A stretch of DNA of 64,000 nucleotides, from contig NZ_JADEWL010000016.1 in NCBI RefSeq assembly GCF_015207665.1, positions 1-64,000 on the forward strand, written 5' to 3'. Positions 27,943 through 37,708 of this stretch are shown here, in pieces. The notes beneath the pieces are model-generated. The model made no database searches and was not told where the DNA came from. It saw only the letters and a list, made by a program, of their open reading frames with translations. The translations under genes and the position numbers were made by a program. Within the stretch, counting starts at the first letter, position 1; every line of letters begins with the position of its first letter. Origin of the DNA: Plectonema cf. radiosum LEGE 06105. Lineage in GTDB: Bacteria; Cyanobacteriota; Cyanobacteriia; Cyanobacteriales; Nostocaceae.

Positions 27943-28194
27943 TTACTCCCCACTTCCGATTGCTAATTTGCGAGAAATCCAACTGATTATACCGCTGAGA
28001 ATCGCACCAGCCATTAAAATACCAATTGCTGGAGTAAACAGGGGTTCCCACAACTTGTACCATAAATCCAAACCAAGAGGTACTCCAGTACTTCTACCGA
28101 TTACCGCTACAGCGAACCAACCAAAGCTAATTAAAACTAGAAAAACATCAGCTACTAAAACGATGTTAAGTAAATTTAATAATTTATCTTTCAT
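27943..28194 (-). CDS. Small membrane protein, two helices, unknown function
   Basis: An 83-residue protein with two hydrophobic segments (LLNIVLVADVFLVLISFGWFAVAV and FTPAIGILMAGAILSGIISW). The ATG at 28194 is preferred; an upstream start at 28290 would add 32 residues unlike the rest, over a region of repeats. No strong ribosome binding site is visible. I do not recognise a family. Confidence 0.6.
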   Translation of the reverse strand: MKDKLLNLLNIVLVADVFLVLISFGWFAVAVIGRSTGVPLGLDLWYKLWEPLFTPAIGILMAGAILSGIISWISRKLAIGSGE

Positions 28195-28522
28195 ATGTTT
28201 AATTGGAAATAAGGAATTGCAAAAGAAAACTTTCTCCACCCAATCTACAATCAGAAGTCGAGTTTTGAGAAGAATTGTGTTGCGTGACAAATACAGCGGT
28301 TTTCACTTGGGTGTAATACAAATTTACCTCACCCCGCCCAAAGCCTCCCCTCTCCAAGGCATCGGAGAGGGGAAGGGGTGAGGTTTTAGTGTATTGGACT
28401 CAACTGAAATTTGCTATATTTCATATAAAAACCCGACTTCTCACCCCGCGACTATTTTTGATCAATAAAAAATTAGAAAAAATCTGTGGATTAAACACCA
28501 CAGATCAAAGCTAATCTTGATT
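28195..28522. other. Intergenic region rich in palindromes
   Basis: 328 bp without a gene. It holds AGAAGTCGAGTTTT (28253-28266) and AAAACCCGACTTCT (28428-28441), a distant inverted pair of the dispersed repeat. Between them is a palindrome at 28326-28384 in which ACCTCACCCC pairs with GGGGTGAGGT and CCCCTCTCC with GGAGAGGGG. The terminator at 28482 ends the region. Confidence 0.6.
28482..28505 (-). terminator. Rho-independent terminator of the TPR gene
   Basis: On the minus strand ATCTGTGG, an 8-base loop and CCACAGAT are followed by a run of Ts. The perfect 8-bp stem sits 18 bases past the stop of the 28523-28951 gene. Confidence 0.85.
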
Positions 28523-28951
28523 TTAATTCGATTGCTCGAATAGCCAGTTTTTCATTTTCGCCAAACTTTTCCAGCCAGGCTTTCTGGTTAAACCGTCTTC
28601 AATACTACTTTTGATTTCATCGTACCATTCCTGGTTAACCAAAATTAGCTGTGAAGCCACCTCTACATGGTCTCGTAAACCTTTTTGACCAGTTTCCAGC
28701 ATAGCTATAGCCAGATTAACTCTTGCTTGGGGGTCTTGGGGATTTAACTTTACAGCCTTTTGAGCCGCTTTATAAGCAAGCTTTGGTTTATCTGTCAGCA
28801 TATAAAGCCAAGATAAACAAGTCCACGCAGCACTATTTTGAGGTGCGCGATCGCAAACTTCTTTAAAAACGGCAATCAACTCGGCTGGGTCAGTTCCAGC
28901 TTTATAACTTTCTAAACCTGTATCAAACAGGGATTCAACTGTTTGAGTCAT
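28523..28951 (-). CDS. Short TPR protein
   Basis: A 142-residue soluble protein with about two TPR units (residues about 38-105: SAAWTCLSWLYMLTDKPKLA, QDPQARVNLAIAMLETG) and a C-terminal helical part. There is no signal, so it is cytoplasmic. Length and composition suggest a small scaffold or adaptor; the partner is unknown. It lies 91 bases upstream of nothing on its own strand except sufA, which is transcribed toward it and could be its operon partner. Confidence 0.8.
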   Translation of the reverse strand: MTQTVESLFDTGLESYKAGTDPAELIAVFKEVCDRAPQNSAAWTCLSWLYMLTDKPKLAYKAAQKAVKLNPQDPQARVNLAIAMLETGQKGLRDHVEVASQLILVNQEWYDEIKSSIEDGLTRKPGWKSLAKMKNWLFEQSN

Positions 28952-29041
28952 AGTAAAACAATTATCACTGCTATTGTCCGAAGTCCTTTGTCATTAAATA
29001 ACTTTTTCCCATAAAAGACAAAGAACTGGGGAAAATAGATT

Positions 29042-29398
29042 TTAAACACCAAATGATTTACCACAACCACAAGTAGCGTTAGCGTTGGGATTAGTAAACT
29101 GGAAACCTCCACCAATCAAAGAATCGCTATAATCAAGCATCAAGCCATAAAGATATAATAAACTCTTGCGATCGCAAACAATTTTAAATCCATCGTAATC
29201 AAAGATGTCGTCGTGGTCTCCAATTTTACTGGGGTCTTCAAAATCCATTGTGTAAGACATTCCAGAACAGCCACCTTGACGTACTCCTACCCGTAAGCAG
29301 AGGTCTTTTCCTTGTTTTTCTTGTAATAATTTAACTTGTCGGAGTGCGGTTTGGCTCAGTTGAATTCCCCGCTGTTTAGACTCAGTTGCTTGTGTCAT
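29042..29398 (-). CDS. sufA: A-type Fe-S cluster carrier (SufA/IscA family)
   Basis: A 118-residue A-type carrier that transfers Fe-S clusters from the scaffold to target proteins. The three conserved cysteines are present: GGCSGMSY and the C-terminal CGCG. The ATG at 29398 with GGAG upstream is preferred over a TTG six codons earlier. It lies about 11 kb from sufBCDS and upstream of a TPR gene on the same strand. SufA and IscA are close relatives, so the symbol is provisional. Confidence 0.9.
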   Translation of the reverse strand: MTQATESKQRGIQLSQTALRQVKLLQEKQGKDLCLRVGVRQGGCSGMSYTMDFEDPSKIGDHDDIFDYDGFKIVCDRKSLLYLYGLMLDYSDSLIGGGFQFTNPNANATCGCGKSFGV

Positions 29399-29841
29399 TT
29401 TTTGTTTAGACTCCAATAATATGGTTTAACTATCACGGGTGCAGCTAATTATGGGAATTATAGAAGGTTCCATAGTTGGTTATTGGTTCCCATTTTGGTT
29501 GTTGTATTCATTTTAGCGATATTGATCGAGTGAATGAAAGTTTTAATTTTAATTAAAAAAAGTTTAAAACTACCGCAATAGATTGATTTCCATGGTTTTA
29601 GTTGGGAAATCCAGATTCAGCATAAGTCCATCTAATTGCAGCATAGCGAATATTTTTATCCTAAAATTGAAAAACTCGTCGTTCCATTGATAAAAAAGTT
29701 ATTTGCTCCCGTTCCACTTATAAAGGTAAGGTGTTCAAGCTTTTTAATAGAGGAAAAAGGATAATCAGAAATAAGAATCCAATCGTCCTTCTCCTCAAAA
29801 ATAAAATTTGTACGGAATGCTAAAAAAAATAAACCTACTCT
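29399..29841. other. Intergenic region between divergent genes
   Basis: 443 bp that should hold the promoters of sufA and the 29842 gene. A minus-strand frame of 80 codons (29656-29898) runs into the 5' end of the next gene and looks like chance. No SufR-type CAAC-N6-GTTG site was seen upstream of sufA. Confidence 0.45.
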
Positions 29842-31473
29842 ATGACAAGCTTTAGTCGCTCTACCATCCGTCGTTTGAAGAAAATACCCCAAACTCATTC
29901 TGTATGGGAAGGCGATCGCCGTCCATTTTCATCATCCATGAGGGGGGAAGATTCATCACAAGCAAACGAATGCATTATTTGGGTTGACGCTCAAGAGGGA
30001 ATTGTCCGGGGGATGGACGTTGTAAATTATCAAGCAGGTCCCGAAGCGATTGTTCGTACTTTGATGCGAGCCATAGAAAGTCCCCATAGTCCAGCCAAAC
30101 CAGCCAGACCTCAGCGAATTGTAGTCCAAGACAGAGAAATTCAATTTTATTTACGAGGGGTATTGCAAGATATAGATATTGTCATCGACCGCTTACCGGA
30201 ATTACCGTTAATTGATGAACTATTTCGCGGGTTTTCAGAAGTTATTGATCATCAAATCCCCGATTTACCTCCACAATATGCGGACTTACTCATAAATAAA
30301 GCTTTTGCAATTTGGAAATTAGCACCTTGGGAATTTTTAGAAGAACAGCAAATTGTATCGATAGAAATTAATCAGTGGGATATCGGCACTCTCCACGCTT
30401 CAGTAATGGGAATGCTAGGTATGGAGTATGGAGTTTTACTTTATCGTTCAGAAGAATCTCTGAAATATTTTCGTGCCACCGTTTTAAAAGAAGACTCTTC
30501 CCAAGAGTATTTAGAAGAAGCTTTTCTCAAACAAGATTGCTTGTTTCTCACATTTGAACACGCTTCACAAACTGATGAAAGGGAAGATATGTTTATGGAT
30601 TTAGCAGATTTTCCCTTATCGGAAATTAATCCCGCTTTTGGTAACATTCATCCTTTAGAAGGAGTGCGGTCTATTTTATATGAAGAAGAAGCCAAAGTTG
30701 CCTTGGTTGCTTTAGAAGCTTTGTATCGTTTTATTCGAGACCAACGTAGCAGCTTAAGTAATGGTTTGTTTCCGTTGTTGAGCCATCGCTATCGCATCTC
30801 TTTACCAGAAAATGCCGAATTGACTAAATCAATATCAGTTACTGTTGCGACTCAAACACAGTTAACAAATGAATTGGAACAAATGTCAAATTTCGAGGAT
30901 GATGATGAGCAAACTATAGTACCGAACGCACCAAGCTTAAGGTCACTACGAGATGATTTAATCCCGCAAAATTCTTTTCTCAGCTTGGGTGTAATTTCGT
31001 GGGAAATGTTGACAAATCTACAGGATGCTTCTAAGTATTATCAAGTCGGTGAAGTTATACAAGCTGGTGATGGCTTACCAGTTATTTTAATTCAAACATC
31101 CCGTCCCAAGGCAAAAACTGTTATTGAATGTATCGAAAACCATGGTGGACTCAAGGCAATTTGCTTTAATCCTGGTACAGATCCTTTTAGTGGTAGACAT
31201 TATGACCTTGGTTTATTACAAACTCAAAACAAAGACCTGTTTCTTTTCGGTGAATTTGAAGATGATGACCCATCTCATGTAGAAGCCAGACGAAAGTGGA
31301 ATCAGCGCTGTAAAAATACTCAAGGATATTGCGGTTTGATTATTGCTAAGGGATTAACCGGAGCTTCTCGCGGCAATCCTCAACTACCAGATATGATGGC
31401 TTTATTTGAAGCGCGTTATTTATTACCCAAAGAATTAGGTATTGGTACTTTTAAATTAATGCCTCAATTATAA
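29842..31473 (+). CDS. Large protein of unknown function, conserved in appearance
   Basis: A 543-residue soluble protein without signal or membrane segments. It has an N-terminal part with a strand-rich domain (about 45-120, ECIIWVDAQEGIVRG...RPQRIVVQDREIQFYLRG), a helical middle (about 120-330), an acidic linker (about 345-360, FEDDDEQT) and a C-terminal alpha/beta domain (about 370-540). I associate this architecture with cyanobacterial DUF6930-type proteins but cannot name a function. Transcribed alone. Confidence 0.8.
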   Translation: MTSFSRSTIRRLKKIPQTHSVWEGDRRPFSSSMRGEDSSQANECIIWVDAQEGIVRGMDVVNYQAGPEAIVRTLMRAIESPHSPAKPARPQRIVVQDREIQFYLRGVLQDIDIVIDRLPELPLIDELFRGFSEVIDHQIPDLPPQYADLLINKAFAIWKLAPWEFLEEQQIVSIEINQWDIGTLHASVMGMLGMEYGVLLYRSEESLKYFRATVLKEDSSQEYLEEAFLKQDCLFLTFEHASQTDEREDMFMDLADFPLSEINPAFGNIHPLEGVRSILYEEEAKVALVALEALYRFIRDQRSSLSNGLFPLLSHRYRISLPENAELTKSISVTVATQTQLTNELEQMSNFEDDDEQTIVPNAPSLRSLRDDLIPQNSFLSLGVISWEMLTNLQDASKYYQVGEVIQAGDGLPVILIQTSRPKAKTVIECIENHGGLKAICFNPGTDPFSGRHYDLGLLQTQNKDLFLFGEFEDDDPSHVEARRKWNQRCKNTQGYCGLIIAKGLTGASRGNPQLPDMMALFEARYLLPKELGIGTFKLMPQL

Positions 31474-32732
31474 TTCGGGATATTTATTAACTGATATCTT
31501 GCACAGAGCCGCATAATTAACTACATAATCAAAAATAAAAATCAAAATATTACTAACATAAAAATGTAATATTTTTAGTCCATTTTAATCGACTTCTGCT
31601 ATCAGACTGGGACTTACAGTTCCAGGTGGCTAAGAAATAAGTCAAACAATTAGTAATTATTTTAACGATAGGTTTCTATGGTGCAAAATGTCAATTAATC
31701 AACAATTGATAAATAAAGGTTTAAGACCTCTCGTTTTCAAGATAAAAAAAGCAATATTTTGCCGTGTTGGGGTCAATCGAATCGCCTTTTTGAGAGAGGA
31801 TTCAATAATGGATAATTGATAATTAAAACATTCATTGTTAATGATTAACTGGTAATTTTATATTGTCAATTGTCAATTATTGAATGGTATCTATCTCAAC
31901 CAGTAATTTTTATTAAACTTAATTTCTATAAATAACTCTATTTTTGAAATATTAATACTTTTTGATAAATATCAAGATTTTACATAATTAATGTAATTAA
32001 TTCATAAAGCTAAAAATTAGTGAAAGCTTTTTTATTTTAATAAAGATTAAGTAAAGAAAAAATGATTTAAAAAAAAATAGATATACAATCTAGTAATCGG
32101 TATATTGACTGTTTTATAGAAAATATTTTGATGAAAATCTCATTTATTATATGTCCAAGTATTTAGTGAATAATTCAAACTCATATAAAAAGCCAGTAAA
32201 TCGCGGCACTATTGAATCTTTAAAATTGCAATTGACCATTTGTATATACTGTTGCAATAAGCTTACACCGCAGCAGTTAAACTTGATTGCCATTCTGTAG
32301 CTTTGATGTCCGAACCGCATCTATTCCCAATCAAGGCATATGTGTTCTGTTGAAATATTTGGTAACAGTAATTGTGATATGTAATTAAAACCTTATGAAG
32401 CAAGAAAAAACTGGAAATCGTTATTAGTTTAACAGTAAAACTCTCAACTAAATTTATAGAATCTATTTCTATCCTACTTGATATGTAAATTTTGTTGAGT
32501 TTACTTTAAGAACTGCAAAAAATGTACCATGCTCCACCGTCACCAAACTAATTCATAAATGATGATATCGATATCTCTCTGCCTTAATGAATGATACGAG
32601 GAAACTAAACTTTACTTTTTGTATTAATACTAATCCTTGTTTACTTTTGGCAACTCTGATACGATTGTCGCTCTCATTATTTATTTTTTGATTACCTCGA
32701 TGATGTCAATATACAGCAGATAACATCACAAA
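31474..32732. other. Longest gene-free stretch (1.26 kb)
   Basis: I find no gene, tRNA or strong hairpin in 1259 bp. Features are AT-rich runs around 31900-32150, low-complexity AATTGATAATT words near 31807-31880, and a GATATCGATATC palindrome near 32565. A promoter for the small gene at 32733 must be here, but I cannot place it. An unannotated small RNA is possible but not shown. Confidence 0.4.
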
Positions 32733-32903
32733 ATGACCAATAAGAAATGGGCTGTAAAACGTATTACAGTAAATCTGGCAGCACAAGAAGCGGAAAAACT
32801 GGAAAAATATTGCCAGCAAACTGGTAGACCAGCGACAGATGTGATTCGAGAATTAATTCGAGGATTATCAGTCTTGGAAGAAAACAAAGATGTTGCGGGG
32901 TGA
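32733..32903 (+). CDS. Small ribbon-helix-helix (CopG-like) protein
   Basis: ATG at 32733 gives a 56-residue protein ending at TGA 32901-32903. The pattern is a beta strand (KRITVNL), helix A (AAQEAEKLEKYCQQTG) and helix B (PATDVIRELIRGL), which is the ribbon-helix-helix DNA-binding fold. The size suits a MetJ/CopG-type regulator. It lies 170 bp upstream of zds on the same strand, so a role in its control is possible but unproven. No toxin gene is adjacent. Confidence 0.75.
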   Translation: MTNKKWAVKRITVNLAAQEAEKLEKYCQQTGRPATDVIRELIRGLSVLEENKDVAG

Positions 32904-33073
32904 AGAGATAACTAAAACCAGAAAATTTCTTCATCTAGCAAATTTGCTCTAGGACGATAACTAGTTAATTTTTTTTGCACCCGGACTGGTTTTGAAGTCG
33001 AGAGTAAAGTAATAGCAAATTCCGATACCAATTCAGTTACAATCTGTAAAGATACTGAATTATTAAAAACGGA

Positions 33074-34513
33074 ATGCGAGTTGCAATCGTAGGTGCGGGA
33101 CTAGCTGGTTTATCATGCGCTGTTGATTTAGCCGATGCCGGTTGTGAAATCCAGATTTTCGAGTCTCGCCCATTTGTTGGTGGGAAAGTCGGTAGTTGGA
33201 TTGATAACGATGGTAATCACGTGGAAATGGGATTACACGTATTTTTTGGGTGCTACTATCAGTTATTTGATTTGATGAAGAAGGTGGGTGCATTTGAAAA
33301 CTTACGTTCAAAAGAACATACCCATCAGTTTATAAATCGAGGAGGACGAATTGGTGCTTTAGATTTTCGCTTCCTGACTGGTGCGCCCTTCAATGGATTG
33401 AAAGCTTTCTTTACTACTTCTCAACTATCGTTACAGGATAAGATCCAAAATTCTTTAGCCCTGGGGACAAGTCCAGTTGTGCGAGGTCTAGTTGACTTTG
33501 ATGGTGCGATGAAAACCATTCGCGACTTAGATAAAATTAGCTTCGCAGACTGGTTTCGTAGTCACGGTGGTAACAACGGAAGCATCGAACGGATGTGGAA
33601 CCCCATCGCTTACGCTTTGGGTTTCATCGATTGTGAAAATATGTCCGCCCGCTGTATGTTGACAATATTCCAGTTATTTGCAACCAGAACCGAAGCTTCA
33701 AAACTACGGATGCTTGAAGGTTCTCCCCAAGAATACCTGCACAAGCCAATTTTGGATTACTTACAAGCGAGGGGAACCAAAATTTATACTCGTCGTCAAG
33801 TGCGAGAAATTAAATTTAGCGAAGTTGAAGGTAAAACGCGGGTAGATGGATTAGTAGTTGCAAACGGTGATACCCAAGAAGACATAACTGCTGATGCTTA
33901 TATTGCAGCTTGTGATTTACCTGGAATTACTCGTTTACTACCTTCACAATGGCGTAAATGGTTGGAGTTTGACAATATTTACAAGTTGGATGCGGTACCT
34001 GTTGCAACCGTACAGTTACGCTTTGATGGTTGGGTGACAGAAATGCAGGATGCCGAGAAACGCTCCTCATTGCAGCAAACTGCGGGTATAGATAATTTAC
34101 TGTATACCCCCGATGCCGATTTTTCTTGCTTTGCCGATTTGGCTTTAACCAGCCCTGCTGATTATTATCGCCAAGGTAGCGGTTCTTTAATGCAACTGGT
34201 ACTGACTCCAGGAGACCCTTTTATCAAGAAAAGTAACGAAGAAATAGCTAAACACGTTTTAGCCCAGGTACATGAGTTATTTCCTTCTTCGCGAGAATTA
34301 AACATGACCTGGTATAGTGTCGTTAAGCTTGCTCAGTCACTATATCGGGAAGCACCCGGAATGGATGTTTATCGTCCTTCCCAAAAAACACCCTTGGAAA
34401 ATTTCTTCCTTGCGGGTAGTTACACTCAGCAAGATTATATCGATAGTATGGAAGGTGCGACAATTTCAGGAAGGCGTGCGGCGAAGGTCGTTTTGGAAAA
34501 TGCCAAAAAATAG
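33074..34513 (+). CDS. zds: 9,9'-di-cis-zeta-carotene desaturase
   Basis: A 479-residue flavoprotein of plant-type carotenoid synthesis that desaturates zeta-carotene to lycopene (with CrtP and CrtH). The N-terminal dinucleotide-binding motif is [21 protein letters not shown], followed by [13 protein letters not shown]. The C-terminal carotene-desaturase signature includes [26 protein letters not shown]. Length fits Zds (CrtQ-2) rather than phytoene desaturase. It is followed 44 bases later by an SRPBCC gene, a common cyanobacterial arrangement. Confidence 0.94.
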   Translation: MRVAIVGAGLAGLSCAVDLADAGCEIQIFESRPFVGGKVGSWIDNDGNHVEMGLHVFFGCYYQLFDLMKKVGAFENLRSKEHTHQFINRGGRIGALDFRFLTGAPFNGLKAFFTTSQLSLQDKIQNSLALGTSPVVRGLVDFDGAMKTIRDLDKISFADWFRSHGGNNGSIERMWNPIAYALGFIDCENMSARCMLTIFQLFATRTEASKLRMLEGSPQEYLHKPILDYLQARGTKIYTRRQVREIKFSEVEGKTRVDGLVVANGDTQEDITADAYIAACDLPGITRLLPSQWRKWLEFDNIYKLDAVPVATVQLRFDGWVTEMQDAEKRSSLQQTAGIDNLLYTPDADFSCFADLALTSPADYYRQGSGSLMQLVLTPGDPFIKKSNEEIAKHVLAQVHELFPSSRELNMTWYSVVKLAQSLYREAPGMDVYRPSQKTPLENFFLAGSYTQQDYIDSMEGATISGRRAAKVVLENAKK

Positions 34514-34557
34514 CGCCTTTAACACTCTAAAGCCAAAAAGTAGGACAAATACAAAGA

Positions 34558-35025
34558 ATGAAAAACTGGTTGGAGCATACCGTACAAGTAGAGGTAGACG
34601 CTCCTATAAACGTAGTATGGGGTATGTGGTCGGATTTAGAGCAGATGCCTCGCTGGATGAAATGGATTGAATCAGTCAAAGTTCTTGAAGATAATCCAGA
34701 ATTATCCCTGTGGAAATTAGATGCTGGTGGATTTCAATTTACTTGGCGATCGCGCATTCTCAAATTAGTCCCCCATCAGATAATTCAATGGGAATCAGTT
34801 GATGGTTTACCGAATCAAGGAGCAGTGAGGTTTTACGACCGTCAAAATAGTAGTATTGTCAAACTGACCGTTGGTTATGGAATACCCGGTATCATTGGAA
34901 AAATTATGGATAACTTGTTTTTAGGACGAGTCGTAGAATCAACCCTACAAGAGAATTTAGAAAGGTTTAAGGAATACGCTCATAATTATGTTAATTCTCA
35001 AGAATATTTGAGTAATAGATTGTAA
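34558..35025 (+). CDS. SRPBCC (polyketide cyclase/dehydrase-like) protein
   Basis: A 155-residue START-like/SRPBCC protein (VEVDAPINVVWGMWSDLEQMPRWMKWIESVKVLED..., SRILKLVPHQIIQWESVDGLPNQGAVRFYD). This fold binds hydrophobic ligands in a helix-grip pocket. Its position after zds suggests a carotenoid- or lipid-related job, but this is inference. Start is ATG at 34558. Confidence 0.85.
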   Translation: MKNWLEHTVQVEVDAPINVVWGMWSDLEQMPRWMKWIESVKVLEDNPELSLWKLDAGGFQFTWRSRILKLVPHQIIQWESVDGLPNQGAVRFYDRQNSSIVKLTVGYGIPGIIGKIMDNLFLGRVVESTLQENLERFKEYAHNYVNSQEYLSNRL

Positions 35026-35057
35026 TTTTAAGCTAATTTTTAGTTACTAAAAGGCGA

Positions 35058-35297
35058 TTACCAGGTGGGGTCGCTGAATACATTAATGGTCAATTTTTCT
35101 CGTCCTGCTGGTACGGAACTGATGCAAGCACGGATGATATCTCCATCTTTTACCTCTACTGTGCAAGCGTGACAAGACCCCATTAAACAACCAGTAGGAA
35201 TAAATACCCCCGCTCTATCAGCTACATCGAGTAAAGATTCTCCAATTTCGGCATCAATTTTAACATCGTCTGGCAAAAAGTGGACTTGAATGCTCAT
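35058..35297 (-). CDS. 2Fe-2S ferredoxin, short plant-type
   Basis: A 79-residue ferredoxin with cluster cysteines C37, C42, C45 and C58 (GCLMGSCHACTVEV...IRACIS; C-x4-C-x2-C-x12-C). It is shorter than photosynthetic PetF and ends in INVFSDPTW. It is an electron carrier in the cytosol; the partner is unknown. It is convergent with the SRPBCC gene. Confidence 0.9.
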   Translation of the reverse strand: MSIQVHFLPDDVKIDAEIGESLLDVADRAGVFIPTGCLMGSCHACTVEVKDGDIIRACISSVPAGREKLTINVFSDPTW

Positions 35298-35313
35298 GTT
35301 TTAATTAATTGAT

Positions 35314-35339
35314 AGTTGACAGTTGACAGTTGACAGTTG
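35314..35339. repeat. TTGACAG heptamer repeat
   Basis: Three copies of AGTTGAC in tandem just upstream of the ferredoxin gene. The same unit is at 4052 and 53608; an STRR type. Confidence 0.75.
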
Positions 35340-35377
35340 TTTTATTAACTCCTAACTCCGGTGGTACTAACTCTTAA

Positions 35378-36856
35378 CTACGATAATAAAACACTTAAGT
35401 CTAAATAGCGTTCTACATTTACAGCCAGAGAATCTAAAAGTTTTTCTCTTTGTTCGCGGTAGTTGGGAACACCAGTAGGTAAAGATTTTAAACCCCGTTG
35501 CTGACGTAAGCGATTTAACCAAGCGCGTCTCCAAGGACCGTTATCAAACATACCGTGAAGATAAGTACCCCAAACGGATTGACATTTATCAACTAAGCCT
35601 AAATTAACATCGTCAAATAAAGCCTCGAAACCTTGAGGATTCGGACTTTGTGTTTCGATACGAGAACGTCCTTGATGAATTTCAAAACCATGAACGGGTA
35701 AACCAGCTTGAGGAAAATTAGAGGTAACTTGACGCTGACGGGCAATTTTTTGTCCGGTAATTACGCTTTTAATCGGTAATAATCCCAAACCTCCAAATCT
35801 ACCAGCTTGTCCTTCTATACCTTCGGGATCGGCGATCATTTGACCTAAAATTTGGAAACCACCGCAAATTCCTAATACCGTACCACCTGCTGCTGCATAA
35901 TTTTGAATTTGCTCAGCCATTCCAGTTCTTTGCAGTAGCAATAAATCAGGTATTGTAGTTTTCGTACCTGGAAGAATTACCGCATCGGGATGTCCTAACT
36001 CATGCTTTGGACTCAAGTATTTTATCCCAACGCTAGGTTCTGATTCTAGGGGGTCAAAATCTGTAAAGTTGGCGATTCTTGGTAGCTTAATAACAGTAAT
36101 ATTTAGTTCCCCATTAAATTGGCGGGGTTTTCTTTCGAGTAAATCAAGGGAATCTTCAGCAGGAAATACCTGTTCCAAGTAAGGGATAACTCCCACAACT
36201 GGAATACCAGTCCTTTCTTCCAACCATTTAATTCCCGGTTCCAAAATCGAACGCTGTCCCCGGAACTTATTGATCACAATACCTTTAATTAAAGCGCGTT
36301 CTTCTGGCTCCAATAACTCCAAAGTGCCAACAACGTGAGCAAAAGCTCCACCACGCTCGATATCAACTACTAATAAAGTCATTGCATTTAAATGCTTCGC
36401 AACCCGCATATTCGTTAAATCGCGGTGTTTGAGGTTGATTTCCGCAGGGCTACCAGCACCTTCACAAACTAATAAATCGAATTCTGTTGCCAAGTTAGTT
36501 AAGGATTCTTCAATTGCTTTCCATCCGATGTCAAAATACTGCTCGTAATAGTCTGTAGCGCTGACTTTCCCTACAGCTTTACCTTTGATAATAACCTGAG
36601 AAGTCATATCTCCTTGGGGTTTTAGTAAAATTGGGTTCATTTCTACCAAAGGAACTACCCCCGCAGCCCAAGCTTGTACCGCTTGTGCATAACCAATTTC
36701 TCCGCCATTGGCTGTAACATAAGCATTATTCGCCATATTTTGACCTTTAAAGGGAGCCACTCGCCAGCCGCGTCGCGATAAAATACGACAAATTGCGGCG
36801 CATAAAAGTGATTTCCCTGCGTGGGATGTTGTTCCCACCACCATAATTGCTTTCAT
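35378..36856 (-). CDS. cobQ: Cobyric acid synthase
   Basis: A 492-residue glutamine-dependent amidotransferase that amidates the b, d, e and g side chains of adenosylcobyrinate a,c-diamide in cobalamin synthesis. The N-terminal synthetase domain starts MVVGTTSHAGKSLL (P-loop-like). The C-terminal glutaminase domain has the Cys in GICGGFQILGQ and the His in YLHGMFDN. Length is normal. No other cob genes are adjacent, and no cobalamin riboswitch is apparent upstream. Confidence 0.95.
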   Translation of the reverse strand: MKAIMVVGTTSHAGKSLLCAAICRILSRRGWRVAPFKGQNMANNAYVTANGGEIGYAQAVQAWAAGVVPLVEMNPILLKPQGDMTSQVIIKGKAVGKVSATDYYEQYFDIGWKAIEESLTNLATEFDLLVCEGAGSPAEINLKHRDLTNMRVAKHLNAMTLLVVDIERGGAFAHVVGTLELLEPEERALIKGIVINKFRGQRSILEPGIKWLEERTGIPVVGVIPYLEQVFPAEDSLDLLERKPRQFNGELNITVIKLPRIANFTDFDPLESEPSVGIKYLSPKHELGHPDAVILPGTKTTIPDLLLLQRTGMAEQIQNYAAAGGTVLGICGGFQILGQMIADPEGIEGQAGRFGGLGLLPIKSVITGQKIARQRQVTSNFPQAGLPVHGFEIHQGRSRIETQSPNPQGFEALFDDVNLGLVDKCQSVWGTYLHGMFDNGPWRRAWLNRLRQQRGLKSLPTGVPNYREQREKLLDSLAVNVERYLDLSVLLS

Positions 36857-37106
36857 AATTAACTATTATCTTTTGTTTATCGGACTTATTGAATAAAAGG
36901 ATGAAGCCAAGAAATCTGAGATTGATGACCGGGTAATCGATTACACCTAATCTCAACATCAAATCTCTAATCAGTTAAACCGGGTTTCTATTCCGATTTA
37001 TAAACACTTCATAAATGGAGTAGGGACTCACCTATTTATTGTTCCCCTCTTAACCTTACTCCTAACTTTTCTTGATCTAATTACCCAATTAATTTAAAAA
37101 ATTAAT

Positions 37107-37481
37107 TTAAAAAGGTAATCTTAATATACGTGTTGATGCATTTTTTAGGCGATCGCCAAATGTGGGAACTGTCCAGCCCTGAACTGATGCGCTTTCTACC
37201 ATTTGACGACCTAAAGGAGTCAGACGAAAACTATCTGTAATTCCTTGTCCGTCAACTTCGCGACGCAATAAACCTACTTCAATTAACCATACCAAAGCAT
37301 TATCTGCCGCTAATTCCGACAAGGGACGTTTTGTGTAGTTGTTTTTTACGCCATTACTCCCAGCAATTTCACCCATTGCTATTCGTCCTGCGAGCATCTG
37401 CTGAAATAAGCTTAAATTAAAAGGAGAACATCTGAGGGCTAGGGAAGCTCTTTTTTGGGTTTGCGAATCCACAGCAGGCAT
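37107..37481 (-). CDS. Npun_F0494-type cyanobacterial protein
   Basis: A 124-residue soluble protein. The middle reads like a winged helix (ELAADNALVWLIEVGLLRREVDGQGITDSFRLTPLGRQMVE), so DNA binding is possible. I associate it with the Npun_F0494 family, which is restricted to cyanobacteria and of unknown role; that name is from memory. Start is ATG at 37481. Confidence 0.75.
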   Translation of the reverse strand: MPAVDSQTQKRASLALRCSPFNLSLFQQMLAGRIAMGEIAGSNGVKNNYTKRPLSELAADNALVWLIEVGLLRREVDGQGITDSFRLTPLGRQMVESASVQGWTVPTFGDRLKNASTRILRLPF

Positions 37482-37708
37482 TTTAGATATATTGATATTG
37501 TTTTTACATACTATATTAATCGTAATATTGATTTAATTTAAACATAAATTGATAATTTACTCGATTTATCTGATTTACGCTCACTTAAAGATGGATTTTC
37601 TCTAAGATACAGAGCTATATTTGGGAATCAATACAGCGACACTTTGGTTATAAATTGAAAAATATAAATTGTCGCGATCGCTAAATTTTAAACAAATTAA
37701 TCAAGTAG

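Noticed and set aside
27635..28063. Two minus-strand frames between the epimerase and the small membrane protein
   Set aside because: They run through STRR and dispersed repeats, which often mimic coding frames.
29656..29898. Minus-strand frame overlapping the start of the 543-residue protein
   Set aside because: Overlaps a strong gene on the other strand and lacks a start signal.
36857..37106. Cobalamin riboswitch upstream of cobQ
   Set aside because: No B12-box-like sequence seen in the 250-bp upstream region.
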